Origin: Ancylobacter novellus
Lineage (GTDB): Bacteria > Pseudomonadota > Alphaproteobacteria > Rhizobiales > Methylopilaceae
Direction: 5' to 3'
Length of the DNA stretch: 64,000 nucleotides
Assembly (NCBI GenBank): GCA_003241695.1
Contig: QFPN01000009.1
Location: 62,001-126,000 of the forward strand
Every line of letters begins with the position of its first letter. Position 1 is the first letter of the stretch. The position numbers and the translations under genes are program-made. This document shows, piece after piece, positions 8,096 to 15,988 of this stretch. A model generated the notes under the pieces. That model did not search any database. It saw only the letters and a list, made by a program, of their open reading frames with translations, and had not been told where the DNA came from.

Positions 8096-8889
8096 TGCGT
8101 CTTCGTGGGGATGTCGAAGGTCTTTTCGTAGCGCGCGCCCGAAGTGTCGTTCGCCACGACCTTGAACTGACCCTGGGCTTCCGGCTTGAAGCCGAACTCG
8201 ATCACCGGGTTGGTCGACAGGGAGATGTCGCTGGTCATCGCGAACACGTCCTTGTCGTTGTAGGTGACCTTGATGTCCTTGATGTAGTTGGCGGGCGTGT
8301 AGAGGTGGGACTGCTGATCCTTCTGCATTCCGTTGAAGTTCGGATGCCGGATCATCAGCGTCGCCTGCGCGGACTTGCCGGGCGTCGCCTCGCCCGCCAC
8401 CTTCAGCCGCATCTCGCCCTTGGCGTCGTCCGCGCCTCCGCCCACCGGAGCCGAGCAGCCGCCCGAGGCCTTCACGAACTTCACGGTCTCGACGAGCTTG
8501 CCGTCCTTGGTCTCGGCGACCGCATGGACGTTTGAATACGCGTTCACGCGGGTCCGGAGCCGAAGGAGGCCGGGATCGCCCGCCGGACCGAAATCGATCT
8601 TGGCCGCGACAGGGCCGGGGTTCTCGTCGATGATGAGCGTCAGACCCTTCACCTGGTCGGGGTTCGAGACCTTGATGTCCATCGGCACGAGCGCTGCGTC
8701 CTCGGCGCGGACGGGCGCATCGAGTGAGATCAGGCCGTCTTTCTGCTCGACCTGCTTGTCGCCGAACACGCTCTGGCGGAGCTCGGTCCAGCGCTGCTCG
8801 CGCGCCTTGGCGTCGTCGGCCGCATAGGCGCCCGCGGCGCTCGTGACGGCCAGCGCCGCGGCGCCGGCGATGATCGCGATTTTCTTCAT
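8092..8889 (-). CDS. SoxYZ-fusion carrier protein (quinoprotein dehydrogenase-associated type)
   Basis: 265 aa with a Sec signal peptide ending AYA-ADDA. Residues about 30-150 resemble SoxY, with the sulfur-carrying cysteine in ASGGCSAPVGG. Residues about 165-265 resemble SoxZ (IRHPNFNGMQKDQQSHLYTPANYI). In canonical Sox the two are separate proteins; here a GG-linker region joins them. It heads the operon SoxYZ-rhodanese-thioredoxin-CcdA, whose promoter region contains a perfect Crp-type operator. It would act as a periplasmic carrier of sulfur intermediates, but its substrate enzyme is not visible. Confidence 0.85.
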   Translation of the reverse strand: MKKIAIIAGAAALAVTSAAGAYAADDAKAREQRWTELRQSVFGDKQVEQKDGLISLDAPVRAEDAALVPMDIKVSNPDQVKGLTLIIDENPGPVAAKIDFGPAGDPGLLRLRTRVNAYSNVHAVAETKDGKLVETVKFVKASGGCSAPVGGGADDAKGEMRLKVAGEATPGKSAQATLMIRHPNFNGMQKDQQSHLYTPANYIKDIKVTYNDKDVFAMTSDISLSTNPVIEFGFKPEAQGQFKVVANDTSGARYEKTFDIPTKTQ

Positions 8890-8965
8890 GTTCTCCTCCT
8901 TCGGGCCTCGCCCGTCCGACCGCGCTTCAGCGCTTGTGGGAGGAGACTGCTTTGAAATTGAGAGC

Positions 8966-8991
8966 GCGTCGGTGACTCAGGTCACCGACGC
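8966..8991. promoter_or_regulatory. Perfect 11-bp inverted repeat, Crp/Fnr-type operator
   Basis: GCGTCGGTGAC and GTCACCGACGC flank a TCAG spacer. Centred on it is GGTGA-N6-TCACC, the half-site spacing of Crp-class operators (TGTGA-N6-TCACA). It lies between the divergent SoxYZ-fusion operon (starts 8889, minus) and the Crp-like gene (starts 9055, plus), so it could control both. The regulator at 5683-6357 is the obvious candidate. Confidence 0.75.
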
Positions 8992-9054
8992 ACAAAAAAC
9001 TTTTCCGTAACGTCTCTCCGACTGGCGACGCGCCTAGACACGAGGGGACTCGTA

Positions 9055-9522
9055 GTGACGAACCGACAGCTTGATCGATGGAAGGGGATATTTCCCTTTG
9101 TCCCATCGATGTCCGCAGTCGATCGACGTGCGGCTGAGGACGACATTCTCTTCGAGAGGTTCCGGGCCGGCGACGTCGTTTATCGACAAGGCGCGCGGTG
9201 TGATCGCTACGTCATGTGCACCAGCGGAAGCGTCCGCTCGTCCCGACTGCCGACCAATGGAGAGGGCGTCCAGCTCTATTCGCTTTCTCCTGGCGAAGGC
9301 TGCCCGCTCACAGCCCAGAGCCTGCTTTCCGGCGAGGTCCTTATGGCCGACGGTCGCGCAGGCGAGCGGACGAGCGTCGCCTCGCTGTCCGCCCCTGTTT
9401 TCGCCCGCCTGATGTCGACCTCGGAACCGTTTCGGTCCTTCGTTCTGGAAGGATATCTCGCCCTGCTTCCCCGGATTTCGAACGTCGTCGGCACTCATAT
9501 CCAACGACTGCAGCGCGCCTGA
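9055..9522 (+). CDS. Crp-like sensor-domain protein lacking the DNA-binding domain
   Basis: 155 aa from a GTG start. It follows the 5683-6357 regulator over the whole beta-roll: a shared DRW start, CPLTAQSLLSG versus CVLTTQCLLSG, and SEPFRSFVLEGY versus SNPFRAFVLKDY. It ends in the dimerisation region (ISNVVGTHIQRLQRA) with no winged helix. Nothing resembling a helix-turn-helix follows in other frames, so this looks like a clean truncation rather than a frameshift. It could form heterodimers with the full-length regulator. It is divergent from the SoxYZ-fusion operon. Confidence 0.75.
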   Translation: MTNRQLDRWKGIFPFVPSMSAVDRRAAEDDILFERFRAGDVVYRQGARCDRYVMCTSGSVRSSRLPTNGEGVQLYSLSPGEGCPLTAQSLLSGEVLMADGRAGERTSVASLSAPVFARLMSTSEPFRSFVLEGYLALLPRISNVVGTHIQRLQRA

Positions 9523-9555
9523 CGCTCACAACAGCCCGACACGGAGAGAACAAAG

Positions 9556-10113
9556 ATGGGCCTGTCGAGACCAATCATCCTCAGCTTAGCCGCAGTTTTG
9601 CTACTTGGAGGAGCTGGCCGCGCCGACGTCTTCGACAATTCCAGGAAGATTTATCTCAAATCCGCAGAGGGAGCTGAGATCGAGATCGGATCGGTCGAAT
9701 TCAAAAAGACAGGCGACAAGATCACTTTTGCGCTTGATGTCGACCGATCTAAATTCAAAGACTTCTTTCTCTCGATGAGAGAGTTCAAATGCCTCGAAGG
9801 TAAGGAAGTTCAGTGCTACGTTCCGTACCCCTATCCATCCAAAAATACGGTCTCGGAAAGAGATTTGTCTTGGCTCGAGACAAATCTGATCTTCCTCTAC
9901 AAGTCACCTGCTCAATTTGGCGCGACGTTGGGAAACGGCCTCTACTACAAGCTCGAACGAACGCCGGAAGGGCTCGAAGGTCGGCCATACGCGGTGGATT
10001 TGAACGCCATCGCCGCTCCTCCGGACGATGATTCAACCCCCCCATTTCCTGAGGCGGAGAGACAGGCGATCGATGAGGGCTCGCGCTGGCTAACCAAGTT
10101 GATCATAAAATAG
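9556..10113 (+). CDS. Exported protein of unknown function
   Basis: 185 aa with a signal peptide ending GRA-DVFDN. The mature part has alternating beta strands (KIYLKSAEGAEIEIGSVEFKK), a Cys pair in EFKCLEGKEVQCYVPYPYP and an acidic, proline-rich C-terminus. I do not recognise a family. It follows the Crp-like gene by 33 bp with a GGAGAG ribosome-binding site and is probably co-transcribed. It is noticeably less GC-rich than its neighbours, which suggests acquisition. Confidence 0.6.
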   Translation: MGLSRPIILSLAAVLLLGGAGRADVFDNSRKIYLKSAEGAEIEIGSVEFKKTGDKITFALDVDRSKFKDFFLSMREFKCLEGKEVQCYVPYPYPSKNTVSERDLSWLETNLIFLYKSPAQFGATLGNGLYYKLERTPEGLEGRPYAVDLNAIAAPPDDDSTPPFPEAERQAIDEGSRWLTKLIIK

Positions 10114-10167
10114 CCGACGATCCGTCGTCCTTAACCAAGACGCCCCGATCCACGCCTCAGGTCTCGG

Positions 10168-11355
10168 TCACGAGGACCGCTCGCGAACATCTGCGGATCT
10201 CTCGCCGACGGCGTTCGCCGACGAGGCGGCGACGCTTCGAGCCCCACGCCGCTGCGCGCGCTGGGGAGCGGCCGGAAGCCACCGCATGGACCGGGCGAAC
10301 TGGATGACTGATCCCTCCATCAGGACCGCAATGCCGATCCGAGCGCCAAGAGCGATGCTGATCAGCGCGAGCGGCCAAGACAAGGCCAGAAGCGAGCCGG
10401 CGGTGACGCCTTGGCCGATCGTGCAGCCGCCGCAGAGCACGCCGCCGACGCCCATCAGCGCCGCTCCGCCGAGATGCCGTTTCATCTCTCGGGGATCGTC
10501 AAAGGCTTCCCAGCGGAACTCCGCCGCGCGCCTCGCGGCTATGAATGATCCAACGACGACTCCGGCCACAGAGCCGACGCCAAATTCTAGAAGAGCGTCA
10601 CGTTCAAAAAGCACGCCGAACAGCGCCTTTGCCACCGGCGAGACAAAAGTCAGGCTCTGCGGCGCGGTGGTCTGAACGAATTCATCTGTCAGGAGCCGGG
10701 TGGCGATCCAGCCGGCGACGACGCCGACGCCCAGCACGACGCCGCCTGTCACCAGTCTTGGCGTCCGCCTTAAGCGGAGGTCGGAAACCGCCACGAGCGC
10801 GAGCGCTCCGGCGATGATGGTCGCGATCCAGCCTCGAAGGTCGAGGCCGGTCATGCCTTCGACGACGCCCGGAATGTCCGTACGACCCGGCGGAGGCGGC
10901 GAGAACGCGACGCCTTCGATGACGCCTATGCGAAACGGGGCCAACGAACCACGGAGCGTCGCATATGCTGCGACGCCAAAGATGAGCATGACGATGAGGC
11001 TTCGGAGATCGCCGGAGCCGAACCTCACCAAAGACCCGAAGGCGCAGGTGCCCACGAGCGCCATGCCGAAGCCGAACAACATCCCGCCGACGATGACGCC
11101 GAGCCAGGGGACTGCGCTCGAAACATAGGTGGTCTGGGCAGGATCGAGCAGGCGCGCGACGACGAGCGACTGAGTGCCCGCGATCGCCACGGCGATGGCG
11201 AGCCCGAACACCTTCAAGCGCCTCGTGTCTGACCCGACGAACGCGTCTTCCAGCGCGCCGAAGGTGCAGAGGCGCGCGCGGCGGATGGCGAAGCCGACGG
11301 CGGCGCCGATCGTTAGACCGGCGAACGCGAGCCATGTTGGCCCGATAAACTCCAT
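10168..11355 (-). CDS. soxT: SoxT/YeeE-YedE-type sulfur compound transporter
   Basis: 395 aa, about ten hydrophobic segments in two YedE repeats. The conserved pore cysteines are visible in RRARLCTFGALED, GTCAFGSLVRFGSGDLRS and GGVLCGGCTIGQGVTAGS. YeeE/YedE proteins move thiosulfate or related sulfur groups across the membrane. As the last gene of the soxS-soxR-soxT operon it matches SoxT, which is reported to take part in SoxR-dependent signalling and uptake. The C-terminal 40 residues are basic and serine-rich and may be poorly conserved. Confidence 0.85.
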   Translation of the reverse strand: MEFIGPTWLAFAGLTIGAAVGFAIRRARLCTFGALEDAFVGSDTRRLKVFGLAIAVAIAGTQSLVVARLLDPAQTTYVSSAVPWLGVIVGGMLFGFGMALVGTCAFGSLVRFGSGDLRSLIVMLIFGVAAYATLRGSLAPFRIGVIEGVAFSPPPPGRTDIPGVVEGMTGLDLRGWIATIIAGALALVAVSDLRLRRTPRLVTGGVVLGVGVVAGWIATRLLTDEFVQTTAPQSLTFVSPVAKALFGVLFERDALLEFGVGSVAGVVVGSFIAARRAAEFRWEAFDDPREMKRHLGGAALMGVGGVLCGGCTIGQGVTAGSLLALSWPLALISIALGARIGIAVLMEGSVIQFARSMRWLPAAPQRAQRRGARSVAASSANAVGERSADVRERSS

Positions 11356-11433
11356 TGCGCCCGGTCCTCCCGTACCTTGGCCGGCGCGGGACTGTGCCGC
11401 CCCGTCAACCAGCCAGGCGCATGACGCGAAAGC

Positions 11434-11796
11434 TTACGGCTCCTTGCCGCAGAAAATATTATAGATCACGGAAATGACCCGCCGAACGTCATCGTTCGCC
11501 AGGCTATAATAGACGGTCTTTCCATCGCGACGCGTCGTCACGAAATCTTCGAGCCTCAGCCGGGCGAGCTGTTGAGAAACGCTTGGCTGACGAAGAGAGA
11601 GAATGTTTTCGAGCTCTGTGACGGAGCGTTCGCGTTCCGCGAGCAGACAGAGCAACAGAAGCCTGCTCTCATGTGAGAGCGCTTTCAGAAAATCACTGGC
11701 CTCCCGTGCGTTCTGCATGAGCACGTCGAGCTCCGGGGACACTTCGGGGCCGTCCCGAAGTTCGTCCTCGATCTTCGCAGATACGATAGCGGGCAT
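11434..11796 (-). CDS. soxR: SoxR, ArsR-family repressor of sox genes
   Basis: 120 aa, a compact ArsR winged helix. ALSHESRLLLLCLLAE is the alpha2 region and LSLRQPSVSQQLARLRLEDFVTTRRDGKTVYYSL forms the recognition helix and wing. The only visible cysteines are in the alpha2 region (LLLCLLAE) and near the C-terminus (NIFCGKEP), a pair separated by most of the domain as in sulfide/persulfide-sensing SqrR/BigR proteins. It lies between soxS and soxT, and divergent from soxV. It likely controls the soxS/soxV intergenic region and the other sox promoter. Confidence 0.85.
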   Translation of the reverse strand: MPAIVSAKIEDELRDGPEVSPELDVLMQNAREASDFLKALSHESRLLLLCLLAERERSVTELENILSLRQPSVSQQLARLRLEDFVTTRRDGKTVYYSLANDDVRRVISVIYNIFCGKEP

Positions 11797-11810
11797 TCCG
11801 CGATCCTCGG

Positions 11811-12197
11811 TCAGTGTGGTGTGGGCGCCGGAGGAAGGCGCTCGATCAAAGTGGCGAGTTCAGTCCAGAAGAAATCCCGACCGGGATAGCCTGTCAGGCG
11901 TCCGATTTCACGTCCATCTTGCGCAAGCACGAAGGTCGGCGTGATCCTCACGGCAGTGCTCAGCTCCAGACCCGAACTGGCCTGCGAGCGGATATCGACC
12001 CTGCGCAACGGGGCTCGTCCGCCTTCTTCCGAATTCGCGTAAGCGCCGGCGATCTCCCTCTCGAACTTCTGGCACCAGACGCAGCCCGGCTGATCGAACA
12101 TAACCAGTTCGGCAGGGCCGGCGAGAGCGGCGTTCGCAAAGAGGGAGCCGATCACAAGTATGGAACCGACCGACGACGACTTCCGTGAAATCAGCAT
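11811..12197 (-). CDS. soxS: SoxS, periplasmic thioredoxin-like protein
   Basis: About 128 aa from the ATG at 12197, giving a signal peptide (VGSILVIGSLFANAALA). The thioredoxin-type site is FDQPGCVWCQKFE, followed by the cis-proline TPTFVL. SoxS proteins reactivate SoxY by reducing its carrier cysteine. An upstream ATG at 12242 would read through the probable operator and adds no useful sequence. It is the first gene of soxS-soxR-soxT. Confidence 0.85.
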   Translation of the reverse strand: MLISRKSSSVGSILVIGSLFANAALAGPAELVMFDQPGCVWCQKFEREIAGAYANSEEGGRAPLRRVDIRSQASSGLELSTAVRITPTFVLAQDGREIGRLTGYPGRDFFWTELATLIERLPPAPTPH

Positions 12198-12201
12198 GAC
12201 T

Positions 12202-12231
12202 GTTATATAATCGAATACGAATATGAATGCC
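12202..12231. promoter_or_regulatory. AT-rich candidate SoxR operator between soxS and soxV
   Basis: An AT-rich block in otherwise GC-rich DNA carries three GAAT repeats at 6-bp spacing preceded by TTATATAATC. It lies in the 71-bp gap between divergent soxS and soxV. ArsR-type sulfur regulators bind such ATTC/GAAT-containing sites, and related blocks occur at 29958, 34545, 41610 and 43991. Confidence 0.5.
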
Positions 12232-12268
12232 AGCGTGACCACGCGCGAGTTCGAACTGGAGGCGCCTC

Positions 12269-12991
12269 ATGGGGCTCGACGTCAGTCTCGCAGGAGCGGT
12301 GGCGGCAGGAGCTTTGTCGTTCGCGTCCCCCTGCGTCCTTCCTCTGACGCCGGCCTATCTTGGCTTCATCAGCGGCGCGGCGACGCCTGAGCAGATCGAA
12401 CGAGATCGTTTTCGGGTCCTGGCGCTCGCTTTCGCGTTCGTTTCGGGTTTTTCGACGGTCTTCGTGATCTTCGGCGCGACGGCCTCGACGGTCGGCCAAC
12501 TGATCGCCAGCTACGCCCAGCCCCTGACAATCGCCGCCGGCGTTCTGCTGATCCTTTTCGGCCTCCATTTCATTGAGCTTGTCCGCATCCCGTTTCTCTA
12601 CCGGCAGGCGAGCGTCGGCCTGGAGCGAAGGCCGACAGGGCCGATTGGGGCCTATGCCGTCGGGCTTGCATTCGGTTTTGGATGGACGCCATGCGTCGGC
12701 CCGATCCTGGCTGCGATCTTGATGGTCGCCGGCTCCGAACAGACGGCATGGCGCGGCGCAGCGCTCCTGGGAGCCTATTCGGTCGGTATTGGCGTTCCCT
12801 TCCTGCTGGCGGCCGCATTCATGGGGGCCTTTTTGAGATGGTCGCGAGCGCTGAGGTCCAAGCTTGGACTTGTCGAAAAATTTTCAGGCGCGCTCCTCAT
12901 CTTGACCGGCCTGGCGTTCATTGGCGGGTGGGTGCCCCTGATCGCCGGCTGGTTGCTTGAAACGTTCCCGGGCTTTGCGGAAATCGGTTGA
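12269..12991 (+). CDS. soxV: SoxV, CcdA-type membrane electron transporter
   Basis: 240 aa, six membrane segments. Paired cysteines lie in SFASPCVLPLTPAYLGF and GWTPCVGPILAAILM. SoxV transfers electrons from cytoplasmic thioredoxin to periplasmic SoxW and so keeps the Sox carrier system active. It overlaps the possible upstream ATG of soxW and is divergent from soxS with the candidate SoxR operator between them. Confidence 0.9.
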   Translation: MGLDVSLAGAVAAGALSFASPCVLPLTPAYLGFISGAATPEQIERDRFRVLALAFAFVSGFSTVFVIFGATASTVGQLIASYAQPLTIAAGVLLILFGLHFIELVRIPFLYRQASVGLERRPTGPIGAYAVGLAFGFGWTPCVGPILAAILMVAGSEQTAWRGAALLGAYSVGIGVPFLLAAAFMGAFLRWSRALRSKLGLVEKFSGALLILTGLAFIGGWVPLIAGWLLETFPGFAEIG

Positions 12992-13005
12992 GAGGGCCAA
13001 CGAAG

Positions 13006-13566
13006 ATGACGATCGAACCTGACCGGCGGAAGGTCGTCCTGGGCGCGGCGGGCGCGCTCGTTGCGTCGACGGCTGTCGTTCGAGCAGCGCCCGTCCTCGG
13101 CGATGACGGGAACTATGCGCAAGACTGGTATCTCGAAAGCTTTCTCGATCTTGCCGACGACGTGCGCGCCGCGGCCGATAAAGGCAAGTCGTTTGCCGTG
13201 CAGTGGGGCATGCGCGGCTGTCCCGCCTGCCAGCGCCTCCACCAGGTCTATCTCGTGAAACCGGACGTCAGCGGTTTCCTGCAGGAGAAGTTCGACATCG
13301 TTCATCTCGACACGTTCGGATCGCGCGAGGTGACGGACATCGACGGCGATCGGCTGGGCGAGAAGGCGCTTGCCGCCAAACGGGGCGTCCGGACAACGCC
13401 GACCTTCCAGTTTTTCGCTGTATCGAAAGCCGGGCCGGTGGAAGTCGCCCGGATGCCGGGGCTGCTCGGCGAGCCCGATTTCCTGGCGATGTTCCGCTTC
13501 GTTGCGGACCGGGGTTACGAGACCAGTTCATTCAACGAGTGGCTTAAGGCTCAGCGAGCCGGCTAG
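13006..13566 (+). CDS. soxW: SoxW, Tat-exported thioredoxin
   Basis: 186 aa from the ATG at 13006. A DRRKVVLGAAGALVAS leader indicates Tat export. The active site is WGMRGCPACQRLH, and the cis-proline lies in RTTPTFQFF. SoxW accepts electrons from SoxV. An ATG at 12988 (six codons earlier) would overlap soxV by 4 bp. Confidence 0.88.
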   Translation: MTIEPDRRKVVLGAAGALVASTAVVRAAPVLGDDGNYAQDWYLESFLDLADDVRAAADKGKSFAVQWGMRGCPACQRLHQVYLVKPDVSGFLQEKFDIVHLDTFGSREVTDIDGDRLGEKALAAKRGVRTTPTFQFFAVSKAGPVEVARMPGLLGEPDFLAMFRFVADRGYETSSFNEWLKAQRAG

Positions 13567-13602
13567 TCACGCCGAAACCAACGGGTTCTGGAGAACGATG
13601 AG

Positions 13603-14220
13603 ATGAGACAGGGCGTCATGTTGGCTTTAGCGCTGTGCCTCGGTGTGACCGCGCCAGGACAAGCAGCCGCGCAAGCGGCTCCAACAGGGCTGTCCGAGAC
13701 CGCGCGTCCGGGCGACGCCGTTCCGAAGCCGAAGCGCACCGCCGCCGGCCTTTATCTGACGCCGATGGAGGCGGCGGACATCGTGCGCAAGGACGGCTCA
13801 CATACGCTCTTCGTCGACGTCCGGACGCGCGGAGAGATGATGTTCACGGGGTGGGCGCCGCTCGTCGATGGTCACGTCCCGTTCGTCGATGTGACCGAAT
13901 TCTGGGACTGGGACGACAAGGAAGGGCGCTACAAACTTGAGCCTAATGGCTCATTCACAGCTCAAGTCGAACGGCTTCTCGAGACCAAGGGTCTGGCCAA
14001 AACGGACCGCGTGATCCTGATGTGCCGATCCGGCGACCGCTCGGCGCGAGCCGCCGACAAGCTGACCGAAATGGGCTTCACGCAAGTCTACAGCCAATAC
14101 GAGGGTTTCGAAGGCGACCTGTCGCCCTATGGCCAGCGGACGGTGAACGGCTGGAAGAACGCCGGGCTTCCCTGGACCTACAAACCCGACCGGGCGAAGT
14201 TCTACGCGGGCGGGCTCTGA
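13603..14220 (+). CDS. Exported rhodanese-domain protein
   Basis: 205 aa with a signal peptide ending AAA-QAAPT. A single rhodanese domain carries the active-site loop LMCRSGDRSARAADKL, whose cysteine would bear a persulfide. The C-terminus (WKNAGLPWTYKPDRAKFYAGGL) is a typical extension of sox-associated rhodaneses. It is the third gene of soxV-soxW-rhodanese and convergent with soxX. It probably handles sulfane sulfur released during Sox oxidation. Confidence 0.8.
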   Translation: MRQGVMLALALCLGVTAPGQAAAQAAPTGLSETARPGDAVPKPKRTAAGLYLTPMEAADIVRKDGSHTLFVDVRTRGEMMFTGWAPLVDGHVPFVDVTEFWDWDDKEGRYKLEPNGSFTAQVERLLETKGLAKTDRVILMCRSGDRSARAADKLTEMGFTQVYSQYEGFEGDLSPYGQRTVNGWKNAGLPWTYKPDRAKFYAGGL

Positions 14221-14229
14221 GACCAGTTC

Positions 14230-14260
14230 GGCGCGCGGTCGGGCGAAGCCGCCGCGCGCC
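14230..14260. terminator. Bidirectional hairpin between rhodanese gene and soxX
   Basis: A 9-bp perfect stem (GGCGCGCGG / CCGCGCGCC) with a 13-nt loop fills the gap between two convergent genes. It has no T-tract but is well placed to separate the transcripts. Confidence 0.5.
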
Positions 14261-14268
14261 GGGGCAGG

Positions 14269-14883
14269 TCACTTGTTGACCGGGGATTCTGGATCAAACA
14301 GATAGGCGGTGACGTCCTTCATCTGCTTTTCGTTCAGCACATGGTTTGAACCGAAGCGCGGCATGTTCGAACAGGCGAGGACCGACTGGGCGTCGTAGAT
14401 CTTTGCGTATGTCGCCTTGGCGGCGTCTTCCGAATATTTGAAAACCTTGCCATAGCCCTTCAAGCTCGGGCCGAGCGTGCCATAGCTGGTCTCCTTCGGG
14501 TCGAGCTGGTGGCAGGCGTAACAGTTGCCGCCCGCCTCGGTGCCCGCGGGGTCGCTGAACTGGAAGCCGCGGCCATTCTGAGCGACCTTTTCGCCGGCCT
14601 TCCAGTCGCCCAGCACCTTCCCGTCCGCGGGCATCTGCACTTTGGCCTTTTCGGCCGCGAGGATCTTGTCGGCCTGCTCCTCGGACGGCTGGTTGCGGGT
14701 CTCGGTGCAGATCCGCTGCGCGTCATCCTGCTTCAAACGCTCATCCCAACCCTCCGGCAGGTTCTTGAAGCTGGAGGCGACGGTCTTCTCGACACGCGCG
14801 GTGTCGACTGCCGGCGCTCCGTCGGCGGCGAGAGCCGAGGTCGCAAGCAATAGAGCTGGCAGTGCGATGAGTTGCGTTTTCAT
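14269..14883 (-). CDS. soxX: SoxX, c-type cytochrome subunit of SoxAX
   Basis: 204 aa with a Sec signal peptide ending ALA-ADGAP. One haem site (GGNCYACHQLD) and a C-terminal methionine ligand candidate (SNMPRFGSNHVLNE) are visible. SoxX forms a heterodimer with SoxA that couples thiosulfate to the SoxY cysteine. It follows soxA by 16 bp on the minus strand. The pair is divergent from soxYZBCD, unlike the soxXYZAB order of Paracoccus. Confidence 0.92.
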   Translation of the reverse strand: MKTQLIALPALLLATSALAADGAPAVDTARVEKTVASSFKNLPEGWDERLKQDDAQRICTETRNQPSEEQADKILAAEKAKVQMPADGKVLGDWKAGEKVAQNGRGFQFSDPAGTEAGGNCYACHQLDPKETSYGTLGPSLKGYGKVFKYSEDAAKATYAKIYDAQSVLACSNMPRFGSNHVLNEKQMKDVTAYLFDPESPVNK

Positions 14884-14899
14884 GTCTGTCGTCTCCCCG

Positions 14900-15754
14900 T
14901 CAACGCTTTATCGAGGGGACTTTGAGTTCGCCCCCTTCAGCGCTCTTGTTGAGATAGAGCGTGACCGCAGTGACCGCTTCGGACGCGTAGCCCGGCGCCG
15001 GCATCCGCATCTGGCGGTAACAATCCCAGAGGCGATGTTGCATCGTCCGCGTGGCGCTTTGCGAGACGCGATAGGTCGGCCAGCTGCCCATCGACGCCTG
15101 CGCCGATTTGTTCGGGACGTCGAACTGGGGCAGGTCGGTGGTGCGGATCCGCTTGTTCGCCGCGCCGTGGCAGGTCGCGCAGGAGAAGTCCATCACCGAC
15201 GAACGGCGGAAAAACAGCTGTTCGCCGACCTTGTAGAGCTCCTTTTCCTTCTCATGCGAGAGCGGGGCCTCGATCTTCATGCCGCTCGACTTGTTGGCGA
15301 TGAAGGCCACGAGGTCCTCCATGTCCGAACCGCGGCCCGGCCCGGAGAACGGCTTGGCGCGAATCGCTTTGGTGTCGAAGGCCTGGATCTTTTCCATGCA
15401 CCAGAGCAGCCGCTGCTCGAGATCCATGACCTGGTCGGCGTCCTTGAAGTAGCGGGGAAGCTTGGCGTAGGCGCCTTCGAGGACGCCCGGCCCCTCGCCG
15501 AGATCGCAGGTCTCAAGCGAGACGTTTTGGTCGCCACGCGCTTCCGCCCAAAGCGCCTCGCCGCGATCGACGTTCAGAAACCCCGGATTGGCCATCGGGT
15601 CGTCGATCATCTTGCGGTAGCGCTCGATCTCCGCCGCGCTCGTCGAGCTGTTGGCGTTGACCCCGTCCTGGGCGGATCCGAGCCCGGTGAGCCCCAGTGA
15701 TAGAGCGATCGCCGCGACGCCCAGAAAGGCGGCGCCTGTAGCCTTCGGTCTCAT
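14900..15754 (-). CDS. soxA: SoxA, L-cysteine S-thiosulfotransferase haem subunit
   Basis: 284 aa with a signal peptide (LGLTGLGSAQ). The only CXXCH is FSCATCHGAANKR. The N-terminal haem site of dihaem SoxA proteins is absent, leaving cysteines in LETCDLG and LLWCMEK that probably form the usual disulfide. The catalytic cysteine ligand lies in LWDCYRQMRMP. It catalyses oxidative attachment of thiosulfate to SoxYZ together with SoxX. Confidence 0.92.
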   Translation of the reverse strand: MRPKATGAAFLGVAAIALSLGLTGLGSAQDGVNANSSTSAAEIERYRKMIDDPMANPGFLNVDRGEALWAEARGDQNVSLETCDLGEGPGVLEGAYAKLPRYFKDADQVMDLEQRLLWCMEKIQAFDTKAIRAKPFSGPGRGSDMEDLVAFIANKSSGMKIEAPLSHEKEKELYKVGEQLFFRRSSVMDFSCATCHGAANKRIRTTDLPQFDVPNKSAQASMGSWPTYRVSQSATRTMQHRLWDCYRQMRMPAPGYASEAVTAVTLYLNKSAEGGELKVPSIKR

Positions 15755-15988
15755 GTTTCTTCCCCATTCATTTTCTTGTTGAGGCCGACCGCATCCGGCC
15801 GGTCAGGGAGTCCACTTGCGCCGGTCGCGCCCTTCAACGGGACCTCCGATCGGCCGATACGCGACTTTACATTCATAAAACCCTATATCACAATACGTCT
15901 AATCCGGTCGATGCGCATATGGCGTGAGACCCGAAATAATAACGAAGATACAAAGCCTTACGGATGCATAGGGCTTGGGAGGAAATGA
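15755..15988. promoter_or_regulatory. soxA/soxY divergent promoter region
   Basis: This 234-bp gap is AT-rich in its centre, with ATTCATAAAACCCTATATC around 15871 and a second AT block near 15935. The ATTCATA piece resembles one half of the sulfur-repressor sites proposed elsewhere in the window. It is the expected second SoxR target, but no full palindrome was seen. Confidence 0.45.
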
